Positions 51,001-59,473 of a stretch of DNA of 64,000 bases are shown one piece after another. The notes under the pieces were generated by a model. That model saw only the letters and a list, made by a program, of their open reading frames with translations, was not told the origin of the DNA and ran no database searches. Position 1 is the first letter of the stretch; every line of letters begins with the position of its first letter. Source of the stretch: Himantopus leucocephalus. Its lineage: Eukaryota > Chordata > Aves > Charadriiformes > Recurvirostridae. Made by a program: the position numbers and the translations under genes. Location: NCBI GenBank assembly GCA_003993805.1, contig RSEF01000001.1, forward strand, positions 58,410,269 to 58,474,268, written 5' to 3'.

Positions 51001-54000
51001 TACGCGCTTTGACTGCAAGCGGTCAGGACCTCCAGTTGTATCTTTCTTAAGGACTGTGCTACTTCTTATTTCTTGGGCACTGGTTCAACATTGACTTGGA
51101 AGGTAGCATGCAGTGAGTAAAGGAAATACACTACTGCCTGCATTTGGGTATTGATTATTTTATGTTCAAAGTCTGAACTAATCTTAATTTGAAACCTAAT
51201 TAGATCCCAGAAAAACAAATTATACCAGTGAGGGAAGAATGCTCTGTCTGAAATTGCAGCAAACTTTTAAGCCTTCAGAAAGCAATTATGAATTGGCACT
51301 TGGCCAGTCTGTGGTGCTAATATTTTGGCACTTGTGGAAAAAATGGCGTGTTACTCTAAAGGCAACAAGTGGTCTGGAGTTAATTTCACTTGTCAGCTGA
51401 ACAGCACCATCACAACACAGACTCTGTTCTTTGCTAATGCTAGGCACCACCTTTTGGGTTGCAAAGTGAATTTCATCTTGCAGCTGGGATTTTAAAATGT
51501 TTCTTCCAGTCCTGTCTCTTCAGTACAAAATGTAGTTTGTGAGCTGGTGAATGCGCGTTGTTCTCCTTCACAGTTTTCTACCCAGTCGGGTTCCCTTTTT
51601 TGTCTGATCCATTGATACAATATTAGTTTCTGGCAGTTTGTTAGAGCTTCTGACAATTTTGTGGTTGCTCTTGTGTTTCTGGGGTGCAAGGATTTCTGTT
51701 TCACTCTGGAATTGAACAGAAGTTGAGTTCTAAATAGTAAATGTTTAATTATAAATACCCGGTAGTAGAAAACAGTTTCTTAAACTGTGCATAAATGCTT
51801 TTGCACAACTGTACTCTAATTTGAAAGGTCCTACTCACACACCTTTATTCTTGCTGCTGAAGGCAAATGTTAAAATCCCCCAGTGCCGTTTTGTGTATGT
51901 GGGTACTTGTCTCTTGGTATGTCTCTTGACAGGCATGGTGACTGCGTTCTTTTACAGTTTAGAGGTATACTCCACATTTAAAAGACCTCAAGCTCTTTTT
52001 CTCTTTTTTCTTTTTTTTTTTTCCTAAAGAACCAAAATGAATGCTTTCTTACACTAGAAGTGGAAACACTTATTAAGCACTTGCTGGTTTCTTAAAGAAC
52101 AGCCCTTTAGAAGCATGCAGCCTTGAACTTAACCAAAACAAAAAAAACCACATGCACAAATACCCACCCCAAAACATAAACCAGATTTTTTTATTTCTCT
52201 GTGGATGCAAAACAGACTTTTAACTGTGATATTTTAAAGTTAGTTTTAATATAGAGATGACTTTGCACTGCAGCAGACATAAACTTTGATTTTTAAAATA
52301 AATCTCTTAATGGATTGCAAGTCTTGTGTGTCATTTTTGTCAGGGTGAGAATATTAAATGACTAACATTGTGCTTGTGATGACATCATTCCGTGATGTTC
52401 AATATCTGATCAATTTGCTATCTCTAACTTACTTCAAATGTGTACAAAGCAAAGATGAGATCTGTAATTCAGATCAAGGCTCTCATCTGTGTACACGTTG
52501 TATAGGTATATGGGAAAAGATGGAAGTAGAATAGCAAATCTTACAATTCTAACTGAGATTTGAGGGTAGCTAGTAATACCAATTTTATCTGAATAGCAGC
52601 GTTGCTATAAGCAGCTATGGGAATTTCCAGATTCTGACTGTGACCTTACTAAATTGACCTAGAGATGTAGTCTAAATGTTGGACCGTGTAATAAGAACAT
52701 ATGAATGAAGGGAGGCATCGGGAGGAACGTGTGTATTTAAAAAAATTTTTTTGAAAGCTTATTCCTTATGAAGACAGCACTTGGACACTAAAAACAGCAT
52801 CCTAATTGAAGCGAATGAAAAGCTAAAGTCAATATAAGAGAAGTGGAGAGCACCGAGGCAAATATTTTACAGTAAGATTGTAGGGTTAGTGGATGACACT
52901 GTATTTCAGTGCATTTGGTTATAGATGATATTCCAGCTCACTTCAATTTGTAGAAAATGTAACTATTTTCAGCAAAAACTTGGGCTTTGAATCATCTCTT
53001 GAACTTCTTTCAGATCTAATGTGCACTCTGAAATGAAAGCTAATGTTACTTTAATAAAGGGGAAGTCATCATGGCTTTAAACTAGAAATGAAGGAAGCAC
53101 TAACTTGAATGAACAGTGTGTTGGTCTGATTGGTCTCATGATCTGTTAGTAAAGCTGTGGACTCTTGTAGTAGGTGTAAAATACAAACTTCATCTGTTGG
53201 GGCTGGGCTTGATAGGGCCTGGAATATAAAGCGTTTATCCCTTTTTTTAAAAAAGAGATTTAGTTCATGATTTACAGAACTGACAAATGCTTACGGGATA
53301 AAGCAAACAATTCTAAAGGAGGTGCGTGTAGGTCTGGATACTTGAAGCTGTCGATAGATTATTTTTTTTGTTCTTTTTTAATTATTTTTTCCTCTCCCCC
53401 AAATGGACAAGTTTGGACTTCAGCATTGGCAGAGCAGCTATCTATTCAGTGAAGAAAATGGAATCCTCCCCCAGTTTTCTCTCTCCCCTTCCTACCCCAC
53501 TAATTCTTTTTTGAAGTCAACACCACTTAAATATCTGAGAAATAATATCCAGATAAATCTATTCTTATGGATTGTCTGGCACAAGGATTTATTTCCCCAG
53601 TGTTTACAATTTTTAAAAACACTTTCTTCATAACTTGAACTCTTTTTTTTTTTTTTTTTTTTACTCTTGCCTTTTTCCAGACCCAACAGTAATAACAAAG
53701 ATGCCTGGCCATCATTACAGAGTTCAAGTAAATCAGCCAACGGTTTAACAATGGAACACAGGAAAACGCCTCCTATATTAGAAAATGGCACAGACCCAGA
53801 ACACATGACTCCAGATGGTGCAGACTCAGATTTCGGGTAATTGTGCTGCCTTTTATACTTCAGATAGCTTGCTTTCTCTCTCACTGATTGGTGTGGAGGG
53901 AGTGATTCTCCAGTCTCTCTCTCTGGTTGGAGAGCTGGATTCAAATCCTGATCAGGTCACAAAAAGCTGGGCTTAGGCTAGCCCATGTCAAAAAGACTGA

Positions 54001-57000
54001 TTGGCAGATTGTGCAGGAGAACCCTAACATAAAGTCAGTCAGTGATGGTACAGGTAAGGGCTGAGGGGAACTGAATAACTGGGGGATGAACAGCTATATA
54101 GCTGCATGGTCCCAGCCAGAGCTGAGCCCTTCATTTCTATACAGAAGCTTCCACAAAAAGAACACGCTAGTTTCTATACATCAGGAGGCATGTCACTTGG
54201 AAAAGCTTCAACAGAAGGAAGCTAAATGTTAGGGCTGAATATCTGTCATTTCTTTACAGTGGTGTGTTCCAGAAACACAGCTGCAGAGGTAAGGGTGCCC
54301 TGATTACCACTCTGTAACAGGAACAACAGGGCAGCAGATTCAGCTGAGGCTTCTTTGTGCAGAGGAAGTAATTAATCTGCTTACAGTAACTTCCTTATTG
54401 CTAACCAATATTTTTTCCTCTTTTGGTGCCCTCCTTGAACAAAACTGGTGTCGTCTTCCACCATAAGCATCACTAGCAGTTCCGATGGTAGTCTGTAGCC
54501 ATGCTGTTTCGTTTTTTTATGGACTCTTTAGGTAATATTGGTTGGGATCATTCAGAGTTCGGATGGGAAAATAACAAGGTAAACCCCAGTATTTCAAGAA
54601 GTGGTGTTGCTGATTAGGTAGTTGATCTTCGTTTTAAATCAATATTGAACTGATGCAAGAACATTGAGGGCTGTTGAAAGTGGTATCTTCTTGTTAGGCT
54701 TAATGGGAGTCCCACCGAGGTGTGATCAGAGATCCTATGGTTGCGTCGCAGTAGTGACATACAGCTTCCTTCTTTTCTGAAAAGAATATATAGAATCAGA
54801 ATGGTTTGGGTTGGAAGGGACCTTAAAGATCACCTAGTTCTGACCCACCTGCCATGGGCAGGGACACCTTCCACTAGACCAGGTTACTCAAAGCCCCCTC
54901 CAAGCTGGCCTTGAACACTTCCAGGAATGGGGCCTCCACAGTCTCTCTGGACAACCTGTTCCAGTGTCTCACCACCCTCTCAGTACTTTACACCTTGTTA
55001 CAGTAGGTAAAAATATTGTAGCCAATACATAATTAGTCTTGTTCATTCCTGAGGGCTGGAAGCCTGTCTTATACTTGAACCTAAAGGAGCCTTTAATTGT
55101 AATAAACATTTTCAGGAGTTAAATTCTTGTTAAAAGTTGTCTTACGCATAGTTTTTTAAACTGCAGCGTTGTGACTTTCTCTCAGCAGCTTGGGAAAATA
55201 GCTTGGCTGGAGCTCTACAATCAGAATGATTGGGTAGTGAAGAGTCTACAGCAAACTTCTGTGCTATAGGTATTCAGAAATTAGTAACCTGAGGCAGTTT
55301 GTTCCAAATGGAAGAACTTTATTCACACTGTTTGACCACTGAGTAGGAAATATTTATAAATCTTCACTGGAGTAGTATTTGTTTGCGAGTATATTCCTCT
55401 GACTTTTCTTTTATAGTCATGAATAGTTCAGCTTCAGGTATCTTTTTGTGATACCGACTCAGTGTTCCTTTGCACAGAAATTGTTTTTATTGACAGATTA
55501 CTCTTATACAGTTTCTTTAGAACGGAGAAAAATTAATTCTGCTGGGTTTCTACTCAGTTATTCTGGGGTGGAGAGAACAAATATGGTGGGGGATGTAATC
55601 CTATGAATTTTTGACCTTGATATGTGGCTCTATGCAGTATTTAAACTTTGCAGCAGCAAGGGGCGTTTGAAAACAAGGTGTAACTAGAATCTGAAGTCTG
55701 CACCCAGTTAAAATAATTACTAAATATATTTTTCTTGTGCTAACACATCATGCCTGTAATTTGACTGGTATCACATTCTGGCCTCTTAATGGACCTGAAA
55801 TTCATGTTCTTACTTCTGGTCCTTGTTTGTAGGACCAGTATTTTGGGCTGTGCAGCCTGATGCTTGTGCATCTTCTCCTACGGGTCAATAAAAATTAAAG
55901 TACCTTGAAGTAGTAAAGCAAAGATTTTAATCTGAACGTGAACTAATACTGTTTCATTGATGTGGTATTTAGGATAATTAAGGCAACTCAAAGATGCCTG
56001 TCAGAATCTTGAATCCTGAGATGTGCCATTTCAGCAAAGTCATGTTAATTCCCAATGAATAGCTTTCTGAGGTGGTTTTCTGCTGTATCTTATCTTTTAT
56101 TCTCTTTGTTGGCAGTTTTTTATGCTCTGTCTTTTCCTACATTTTTCCCCTTCTGTCACCTCAAAACTCAGTTTTCTTACCTTGGAACTAATTTCTGCTA
56201 GTTAAAGCTTGAAGGCCTGGTGGGAAGCTTAACTTGCCACCAGGACTAAATAGTTAATCTCATCTTTTATCTCTCCCCAGATTTATTTAGGACTTGTATG
56301 GGAACTGACAACTTAAGTATTTGGAAAACAAATCTGTTCCCAAGTTTCTCTCCAGTAGTAGCATAGATGGAACTGACTACTACGGAATACTGCCATAGCA
56401 CGAGAGTTCTGGCTTTTGGAATGGCATAGAGTTACTATGAACATGTTTAAAACTTTCCTTTGTTCCTTAACAGGGCAGTCAACAAGCAGAGTGGAGAGTG
56501 GTGGGAAGAAGTATTACAATATATGGCAAATGATTGGAATGCTTATGACTTAAAGTCTCATAAATAATAAGTGGACTTCTTTCCTCCTTAATTCCTCCTA
56601 ATTAATTTCACTTTGTCTTTATTTCAAGGCATTTCTACCAGTATGAAAGCAAATGTTGAATTTCACATTAAATACTTGAGTGTCTGATTGTCTCTTTTCC
56701 CCTCCCACTTTTGCAGCCCTATCGACAAACCTTCAGATTCCCTCAGTATAGGAAATGGTGACAGCTCCCAGCAGGTAAGACATAAATATAAATGCTGAGA
56801 AATGCTGTGAAAGTAAGAGTTGAGTTTGAGGGCACAGTGCAACTTGTAGTTGGAGAAGCAAGTACTTTCTGAAGTGTATCATAATTTTAAACAGAACTAA
56901 ACAATGCTACTTCTAAGTTGATTTTTGTTTGACCTTGTACTGAGCTTTATATTAACTAACCTAATTGCAGCTGAAAGTTTTGAGGAAATTTTTCAACTGT

Positions 57001-59473
57001 ATTAGGGAAGAATACTTTATATATAAACACTCATGTCCTAATTGTTTCTCATCCTCTCTTGCCTGTAGATAACAAACAGTGACACACCTTCACCACCGCC
57101 TGGTTTAACAAAGCCCAATCCAGTTATACCCATCAGTTCATCTAATCACAGTACACGGTCTCCTTTTGAAGGGGCTGTAACAGAATCACAGTCGCTCTTC
57201 TCTGACAACTTTCGGCACCCTAACCCCATCCCTAGTGGGCTTCCTCCATTCCCCAGCTCTCCACAGACTTCAAATGACTGGCCCACAGCGCCAGAACCAC
57301 AGAGCCTCTTCACATCAGGTACGTACACATCTTACATGGCTCGGTATTGCTTGCTTTTGCAACTGATGTCTGAAACGGTGTAGAACCAAAACTCTAGGAC
57401 TTGCTCCATGCTATTTTTTTCCCCCTTCATGAATGATTAAATTTGTCACTTAACTACAAATGAATTGCACTGACGTAAGTTTTTCTTCTAAAAGAAACTT
57501 TACAGAGTTTTCCAGCTGCATGGCTAAATTATCAGAGTGCTTATTTTAGTTTTTCTTAGCCATGTGCCTGTCTAAATAATAGAATGTGACATGTATGCTT
57601 AATATTTAATGTGACAGGTTTTTATTGAGAATGGGGAAAATACATGGTATCAGTATAGATTGGTGTAGTAATCTGTTAACTAACATCAGAAGCTGTGCAG
57701 TGGAATTCAGAATTTTCTTTAGTATCCTGCATAGTTATCTGAAGGTGCCTAATATGTCTTTTTTCTGAAGTGAGATTCTTTACGTTCAGAAAAGATAAAA
57801 ATATGGTTAATTGCATCAACTGAAAGATACCTGTATTTTCCAGGTACTTTCCTATGACATACCACTTCATATGAAGGAAATATCATTTTAGGTGTATTTA
57901 TACAGTCTTGGGAATGGTTAACAGTATTTAAGAGCTCACAAATCTGAGGGCATTGTTAGAAAAATAAATGAAACAATATCACTAATAAATAGAATGTAAA
58001 TGATAGTTTAGGATACAGTTGGTTTACTTAGTGATTAGTTGTCTTTTGATGTTTATCCGACTTCTGGATTTCATAATCCTGTTTGTAAACAATATTTATT
58101 ACCAAGGAAATTACCTGCTGCTGAGGTACTATAAGCACCAATTTTGTGAGGATTGAGTAGCAGTAAGAGACAATATCCAGGTAGTAGAGGTCTTGTTTGT
58201 TTCATAATTAATATAAAATGTATGGTTGCTATTTAAATAAGAATAGAAAGGACAAGTTTTTGTCTGTCTAGCAACTCTTTTTATCTACCATCGTTGATTT
58301 TAGAGTGAAAACAGAAGTGTAGATTTCTTTTCTGAGAGGATACTGAGCTTAACTACTTGAAGCAGCAGACCAGGTTCCCTACCACCAGAGGGAGTTGATG
58401 TTGTGAGTGATACTACCTTGTACTCATCAGCTTGCACTACCACAGTTTTGAGGAAAAATACTGTGAAACTAGACGCCGCATTCCCGGAACCTGAATAAGA
58501 AACTTAAGCAGTACAATGAAGTGAAATAATAATTGAAAATGCAGGGAAACTCTGATAACCCTTCTTTTGCAACACTGCCTCAAAATATTTAACAATCTCT
58601 TGTAATGCATTTCCATATTTCCTTTTGTTTTATCAAGTTGTCTACTCAAGAATTTGGCTTGTTTTCTTCATAATGGAAGACAGTGGGGTTTTTTAGTTTT
58701 TTTGTTTGTTTAACCATTGCTCAGAGGTTCAGGAACAGAGCAATTCTGCAGTAAAAATACTATTTGCTAGTTCTACCACTTCACGTTAAGTAGAAATCTA
58801 TGACAGTTTGATCTGAAAATGGCATTCTAAGCTGATGAATAAGGTGTCTTTGGGGAATGTATAAAGAAGTATTACATGAAAGGTAAATGACAACATAGAT
58901 TCAGGTGCACCGAGGCTGAAATTTTTGTATGGATAAATACTAATTCTTGTTCTAAATCCTGTTCCTCTCCGACAGAAACTATACCAGTATCCTCCTCCAC
59001 AGACTGGCAAGCGGCTTTTGGGTTTGGTTCCTCCAAACAGCAAGAGGACGACTTAGGGTTTGACCCCTTTGACATCACCCGCAAAGCCTTAGCAGACCTG
59101 ATTGAGAAGGAACTGTCAGTCCAAGACCAACCTTCCCTCTCACCCACGTCTCTTCAGAACCCTACCCCACACACTACAACTGCCAAAGGGCCAGGCTCTG
59201 GATTCCTGCATCCTGCTGCACCCACAAATGCCAACTCTCTCAGTAGCACCTTTCCAGTCATGCCACAGAGGTTCCCACAGTTTCAACAGCATCGAGCAGT
59301 TTACAACTCCTTCAGTTTTCCAGGCCAAGCAGCTCGCTATCCTTGGATGGCCTTCCCACGCAATAGCATCATGCACTTGAACCACACAGCAAATCCCACC
59401 TCAAATAGTAATTTCTTGGACTTGAGTCTCCCACCACAACACAGCACAGGTCTGGGAGGGATCCCTATATCAG
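32846..59473 (+). CDS. CNOT4: CNOT4, E3 ubiquitin ligase of the CCR4-NOT complex (10 coding exons, 3' end missing)
   Basis: Coding exons are 32846-33019, 40501-40698, 43203-43289, 43819-43920, 44726-44851, 49793-49926, 53681-53836, 56717-56774, 57069-57318 and 58976-59473. Every junction has GT-AG ends and the phases agree, giving 594 codons plus one base. Recognised from the very conserved protein: C4C4 RING at residues 14-56, Lys/Glu-rich coiled coil at about 72-100, RRM at about 109-187, CCCH zinc finger at 196-214, then a low-complexity Ser/Pro/Gln tail containing an FGFGSS motif and a DLGFDPFD motif. In the known family the RING recruits E2 enzymes of the UBE2D class, and the protein ubiquitinates targets linked to translation quality control and mRNA decay, mainly in the cytoplasm. 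The open phase-1 end at 59473 and the lack of a C-terminal exon up to 64000 show the gene continues past the window. No frameshift or internal stop is seen, so it looks intact. Confidence 0.97.
34670..36859 (+). other. Unidentified coding-like remnant in two blocks
   Basis: Block 1 (34670-34909) reads MDEDYVLDTSSIYGLQGILE, then a TAG at 34730, then 59 more sense codons in the same frame (with SALFRGIDKDMVV and FRAMQLIAASNKSEEATF) to a TGA. It is followed by a good donor, AACCAG|gtatgt at 34937. Block 2 follows a good acceptor (tttctcatttcag, AG at 36692-36693) and is open for 55 codons (36695-36859, with DPSGNDKSEVLDKSQLSFQQ). The phases of the two blocks do not join across that intron. It could be a decayed gene fragment, a noncoding RNA with exons, or chance. 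I do not recognise the protein. Confidence 0.25.
37261..37288. repeat. T8-A20 homopolymer pair
   Basis: Eight T followed directly by twenty A. No polyadenylation signal lies just upstream, so there is no good reason to call it the tail of a retrocopy. Confidence 0.85.
40501..40698 (+). CDS. CNOT4: CNOT4 coding exon 2: coiled-coil linker and start of RRM
   Basis: Encodes residues 59-124 (PYPEDPAVYK to RLADPE), 198 nt, phase 0 at both ends. Residues of about 72-100 are strongly Lys/Glu/Gln-rich and helical in character. The RNP2-like strand NLVFVVGL begins the RRM. The acceptor is ttatatttag and the donor GAG|gtgagc. Confidence 0.96.
40699..43202. other. CNOT4: CNOT4 intron (2,504 bp)
   Basis: GT-AG intron without recognised repeats. 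A candidate alternative terminal exon sits at 40792-40848. Confidence 0.85.
40792..40848 (+). other. Candidate alternative terminal exon
   Basis: Follows a pyrimidine-rich acceptor (ttgtctgtctccctgatag). Joined in phase 0 to the exon ending at 40698 it would read VQNEAALKRFAAAEASSS and then stop at 40846-40848. This would give a short protein with the RING and only the first strand of the RRM. There is no transcript evidence here, and an 18-codon open frame can occur by chance. Confidence 0.2.
43203..43289 (+). CDS. CNOT4: CNOT4 coding exon 3: RRM middle part
   Basis: Encodes residues 125-153 (VLKRPEYFGK to TSYAGSQ), 87 nt, phase 0 at both ends. It carries the first helix and second strand of the RRM (EYFGKFGKIHKVVI). 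Acceptor gttttcttgtag, donor CAG|gtatgt. Confidence 0.96.
43290..43818. other. CNOT4: CNOT4 intron (529 bp)
   Basis: GT-AG intron. Apart from the A12 run shortly before the acceptor, nothing recognised. Confidence 0.9.
43819..43920 (+). CDS. CNOT4: CNOT4 coding exon 4: RRM C-terminal half
   Basis: Encodes residues 154-187 (GPSASAYVTY to DGRTLK), 102 nt, phase 0 at both ends. ASAYVTYIR is the RNP1-like strand. The aromatic pattern is weaker than in classic RNP1, as is usual for this protein. The donor is AAG|gtggta, a poor match, with a second GT three bases later. Confidence 0.95.
43921..44725. other. CNOT4: CNOT4 intron (805 bp)
   Basis: GT-AG intron with a weak donor (gtggta) and a T-rich acceptor. 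No other feature seen. Confidence 0.9.
44726..44851 (+). CDS. CNOT4: CNOT4 coding exon 5: CCCH zinc finger
   Basis: Encodes residues 188-229 (ASLGTTKYCS to KEEMQ), 126 nt, phase 0 at both ends. The finger is C196-x8-C205-x4-C210-x3-H214, one residue shorter between the second and third cysteines than the common C-x8-C-x5-C-x3-H form. Together with the RRM it is the likely RNA-contact region. Acceptor tttttttcag, donor CAG|gtaagt. Confidence 0.96.
45655..45740 (-). mobile_element. CR1 LINE 3'-end fragment
   Basis: Starts ATAGAACCATAAACTCATG, then GGTTGGAAAAGACTCTTAAG, then CTAACACTGCCAAGTCCACC, the typical reverse-complement 3' end of an avian CR1 subfamily. Only about 85 bp. Confidence 0.85.
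45863..47475 (-). mobile_element. Ancient CR1-like LINE, decayed, about 1.6 kb
   Basis: Reverse-strand remnant with the same landmarks as the copy at 16618, in the same order. They are: CCCTGCTGGTTCAGGCGAACAA (45863); CATGAATTTATTTAATCTATTTTG (46073); CACCAAGCCCCAGAAGTTCACC (46134); GTGTCCCCTAATCCTAG (46217); TTGCCCTTCTCTGTACCTCT (46401); CTTCCTAATGATGCCCAGCAC (46588); GAAGGCTTTTTTGAAAAC (47081); TCTTGAGTGGGTTATATTTGATCTTGGTGAC (47422). It retains reverse-transcriptase-region DNA but no usable frame. Confidence 0.85.
49628..49760. repeat. AT-rich low-complexity stretch
   Basis: Over 85% A+T by eye, with repeated aaatattt and atatat words, about 30-160 bp before the exon at 49793. Confidence 0.8.
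49793..49926 (+). CDS. CNOT4: CNOT4 coding exon 6
   Basis: Begins with residue 230 (AGKHQEYEQK) and ends in phase 2 at TATGATGC|gtaagt. Contains a helical stretch EYEQKLLQELYKLNP. Joined straight to the exon at 56717, the split codon gives YDAPIDKPSD, matching the known CNOT4 form without the cassette exon. An earlier GT at 49918 would give an exon 9 nt shorter in the same phase. The acceptor is ttctttccttag, lying just downstream of a very AT-rich stretch. Confidence 0.93.
49927..53680. other. CNOT4: CNOT4 intron (3,754 bp)
   Basis: GT-AG intron before the cassette exon. Ends with a strong T20 pyrimidine tract. No recognised repeat family. Confidence 0.85.
53681..53836 (+). CDS. CNOT4: CNOT4 coding exon 7: in-frame cassette exon
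   Basis: 156 nt, entering and leaving in phase 2, so it can be skipped without changing the frame. It encodes a Ser/Asn-rich segment including NSNNKDAWPSLQ, MEHRKTPPILENG and TPDGADSDFG. The acceptor follows a run of 20 T (53643-53662) and ctttttccag. The donor is TTCGG|gtaatt. With it included, the split codon at the 3' end reads GGC, giving FGPIDKPSD. Known CNOT4 isoforms differ in this part of the protein, which fits a regulated exon. Confidence 0.85.
54791..54985 (-). mobile_element. CR1 LINE 3' end
   Basis: Reverse complement of the avian CR1 end: TAGAATCAGAATGGTTTGGG, GGAAGGGACCTTAAAGATCACC, CATGGGCAGGGACACCTTCC, TTGAACACTTCCAGGAATGG, CAACCTGTTCCAGTGTCTCACC. About 195 bp, relatively well preserved. 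Confidence 0.93.
56474..56567 (+). other. Candidate alternative terminal exon
   Basis: A good acceptor (aaactttcctttgttccttaacag) is followed by an open frame in the same phase 2 as the CNOT4 exons ending at 49926 and 53836. After the split codon it encodes 30 residues with a Trp-rich stretch (SGEWWEEVLQYMANDW) and a TAA at 56565. Upstream of the acceptor this frame is closed by TAA. A 30-codon frame is not rare by chance, so this is only a candidate. Confidence 0.25.
56717..56774 (+). CDS. CNOT4: CNOT4 coding exon 8
   Basis: 58 nt encoding the end of a split codon and 19 further residues (PIDKPSDSLSIGNGDSSQQ). Enters in phase 2 and leaves in phase 0. Acceptor cccacttttgcag, donor CAG|gtaaga. 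Confidence 0.95.
56775..57068. other. CNOT4: CNOT4 intron (294 bp)
   Basis: Short GT-AG intron, nothing else seen. Confidence 0.9.
57069..57318 (+). CDS. CNOT4: CNOT4 coding exon 9: Pro/Ser-rich region
   Basis: 250 nt, phase 0 to phase 1, from ITNSDTPSPPPGL to EPQSLFTS. The region is low-complexity Pro/Ser/Asn with no folded domain evident. It includes FEGAVTESQSLFSDNFRHPN and PIPSGLPPFPSSPQTS. Several SP and TP sites could be phosphorylated, but this is inference. Confidence 0.95.
57319..58975. other. CNOT4: CNOT4 intron (1,657 bp)
   Basis: GT-AG intron (gtacgt ... ctccgacag). AT-rich, no repeat family recognised. Confidence 0.9.
58976..59473 (+). CDS. CNOT4: CNOT4 coding exon 10: FGFGSS / DPFD region, last exon in window
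   Basis: 498 nt, phase 1 at both ends. The first split codon completes GAA (ETIPVSSSTDWQAAFGFGSS). Then come QQEDDLGFDPFDITRKALAD, a helical stretch LADLIEKELSVQDQ, and aromatic and Gln-rich sequence (RFPQFQQHRAVYNSFSFPGQ, ARYPWMAFPRNSIMHLNHTA). The donor is TCAG|gtaggt. Retaining the intron would add only two residues before a TGA at 59479. The following exon is beyond 64000. Confidence 0.95.

Larger units (their letters stand above)
53837..56716. other. CNOT4: CNOT4 intron (2,880 bp)
   Basis: GT-AG intron holding a CR1 fragment (54791-54985) and a candidate alternative terminal exon (56474-56567). Confidence 0.85.

Noticed and set aside
53492..53944. 150-residue minus-strand frame overlapping the cassette exon
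   Set aside because: Antisense shadow of the CNOT4 exon at 53681; its poly-Lys comes from the T20 splice tract.
53930..53955. B-box-like GATTCAAATCC suggesting a tRNA or tRNA-derived SINE
   Set aside because: No A box, no cloverleaf stems and no matching SINE body around it.
54532..54578. 47-nt AG/GT-flanked exon-like segment
   Set aside because: Entered in phase 2 from upstream CNOT4 exons it gives an immediate stop (GGG TAA), so it does not fit the gene, and no other gene is evident.
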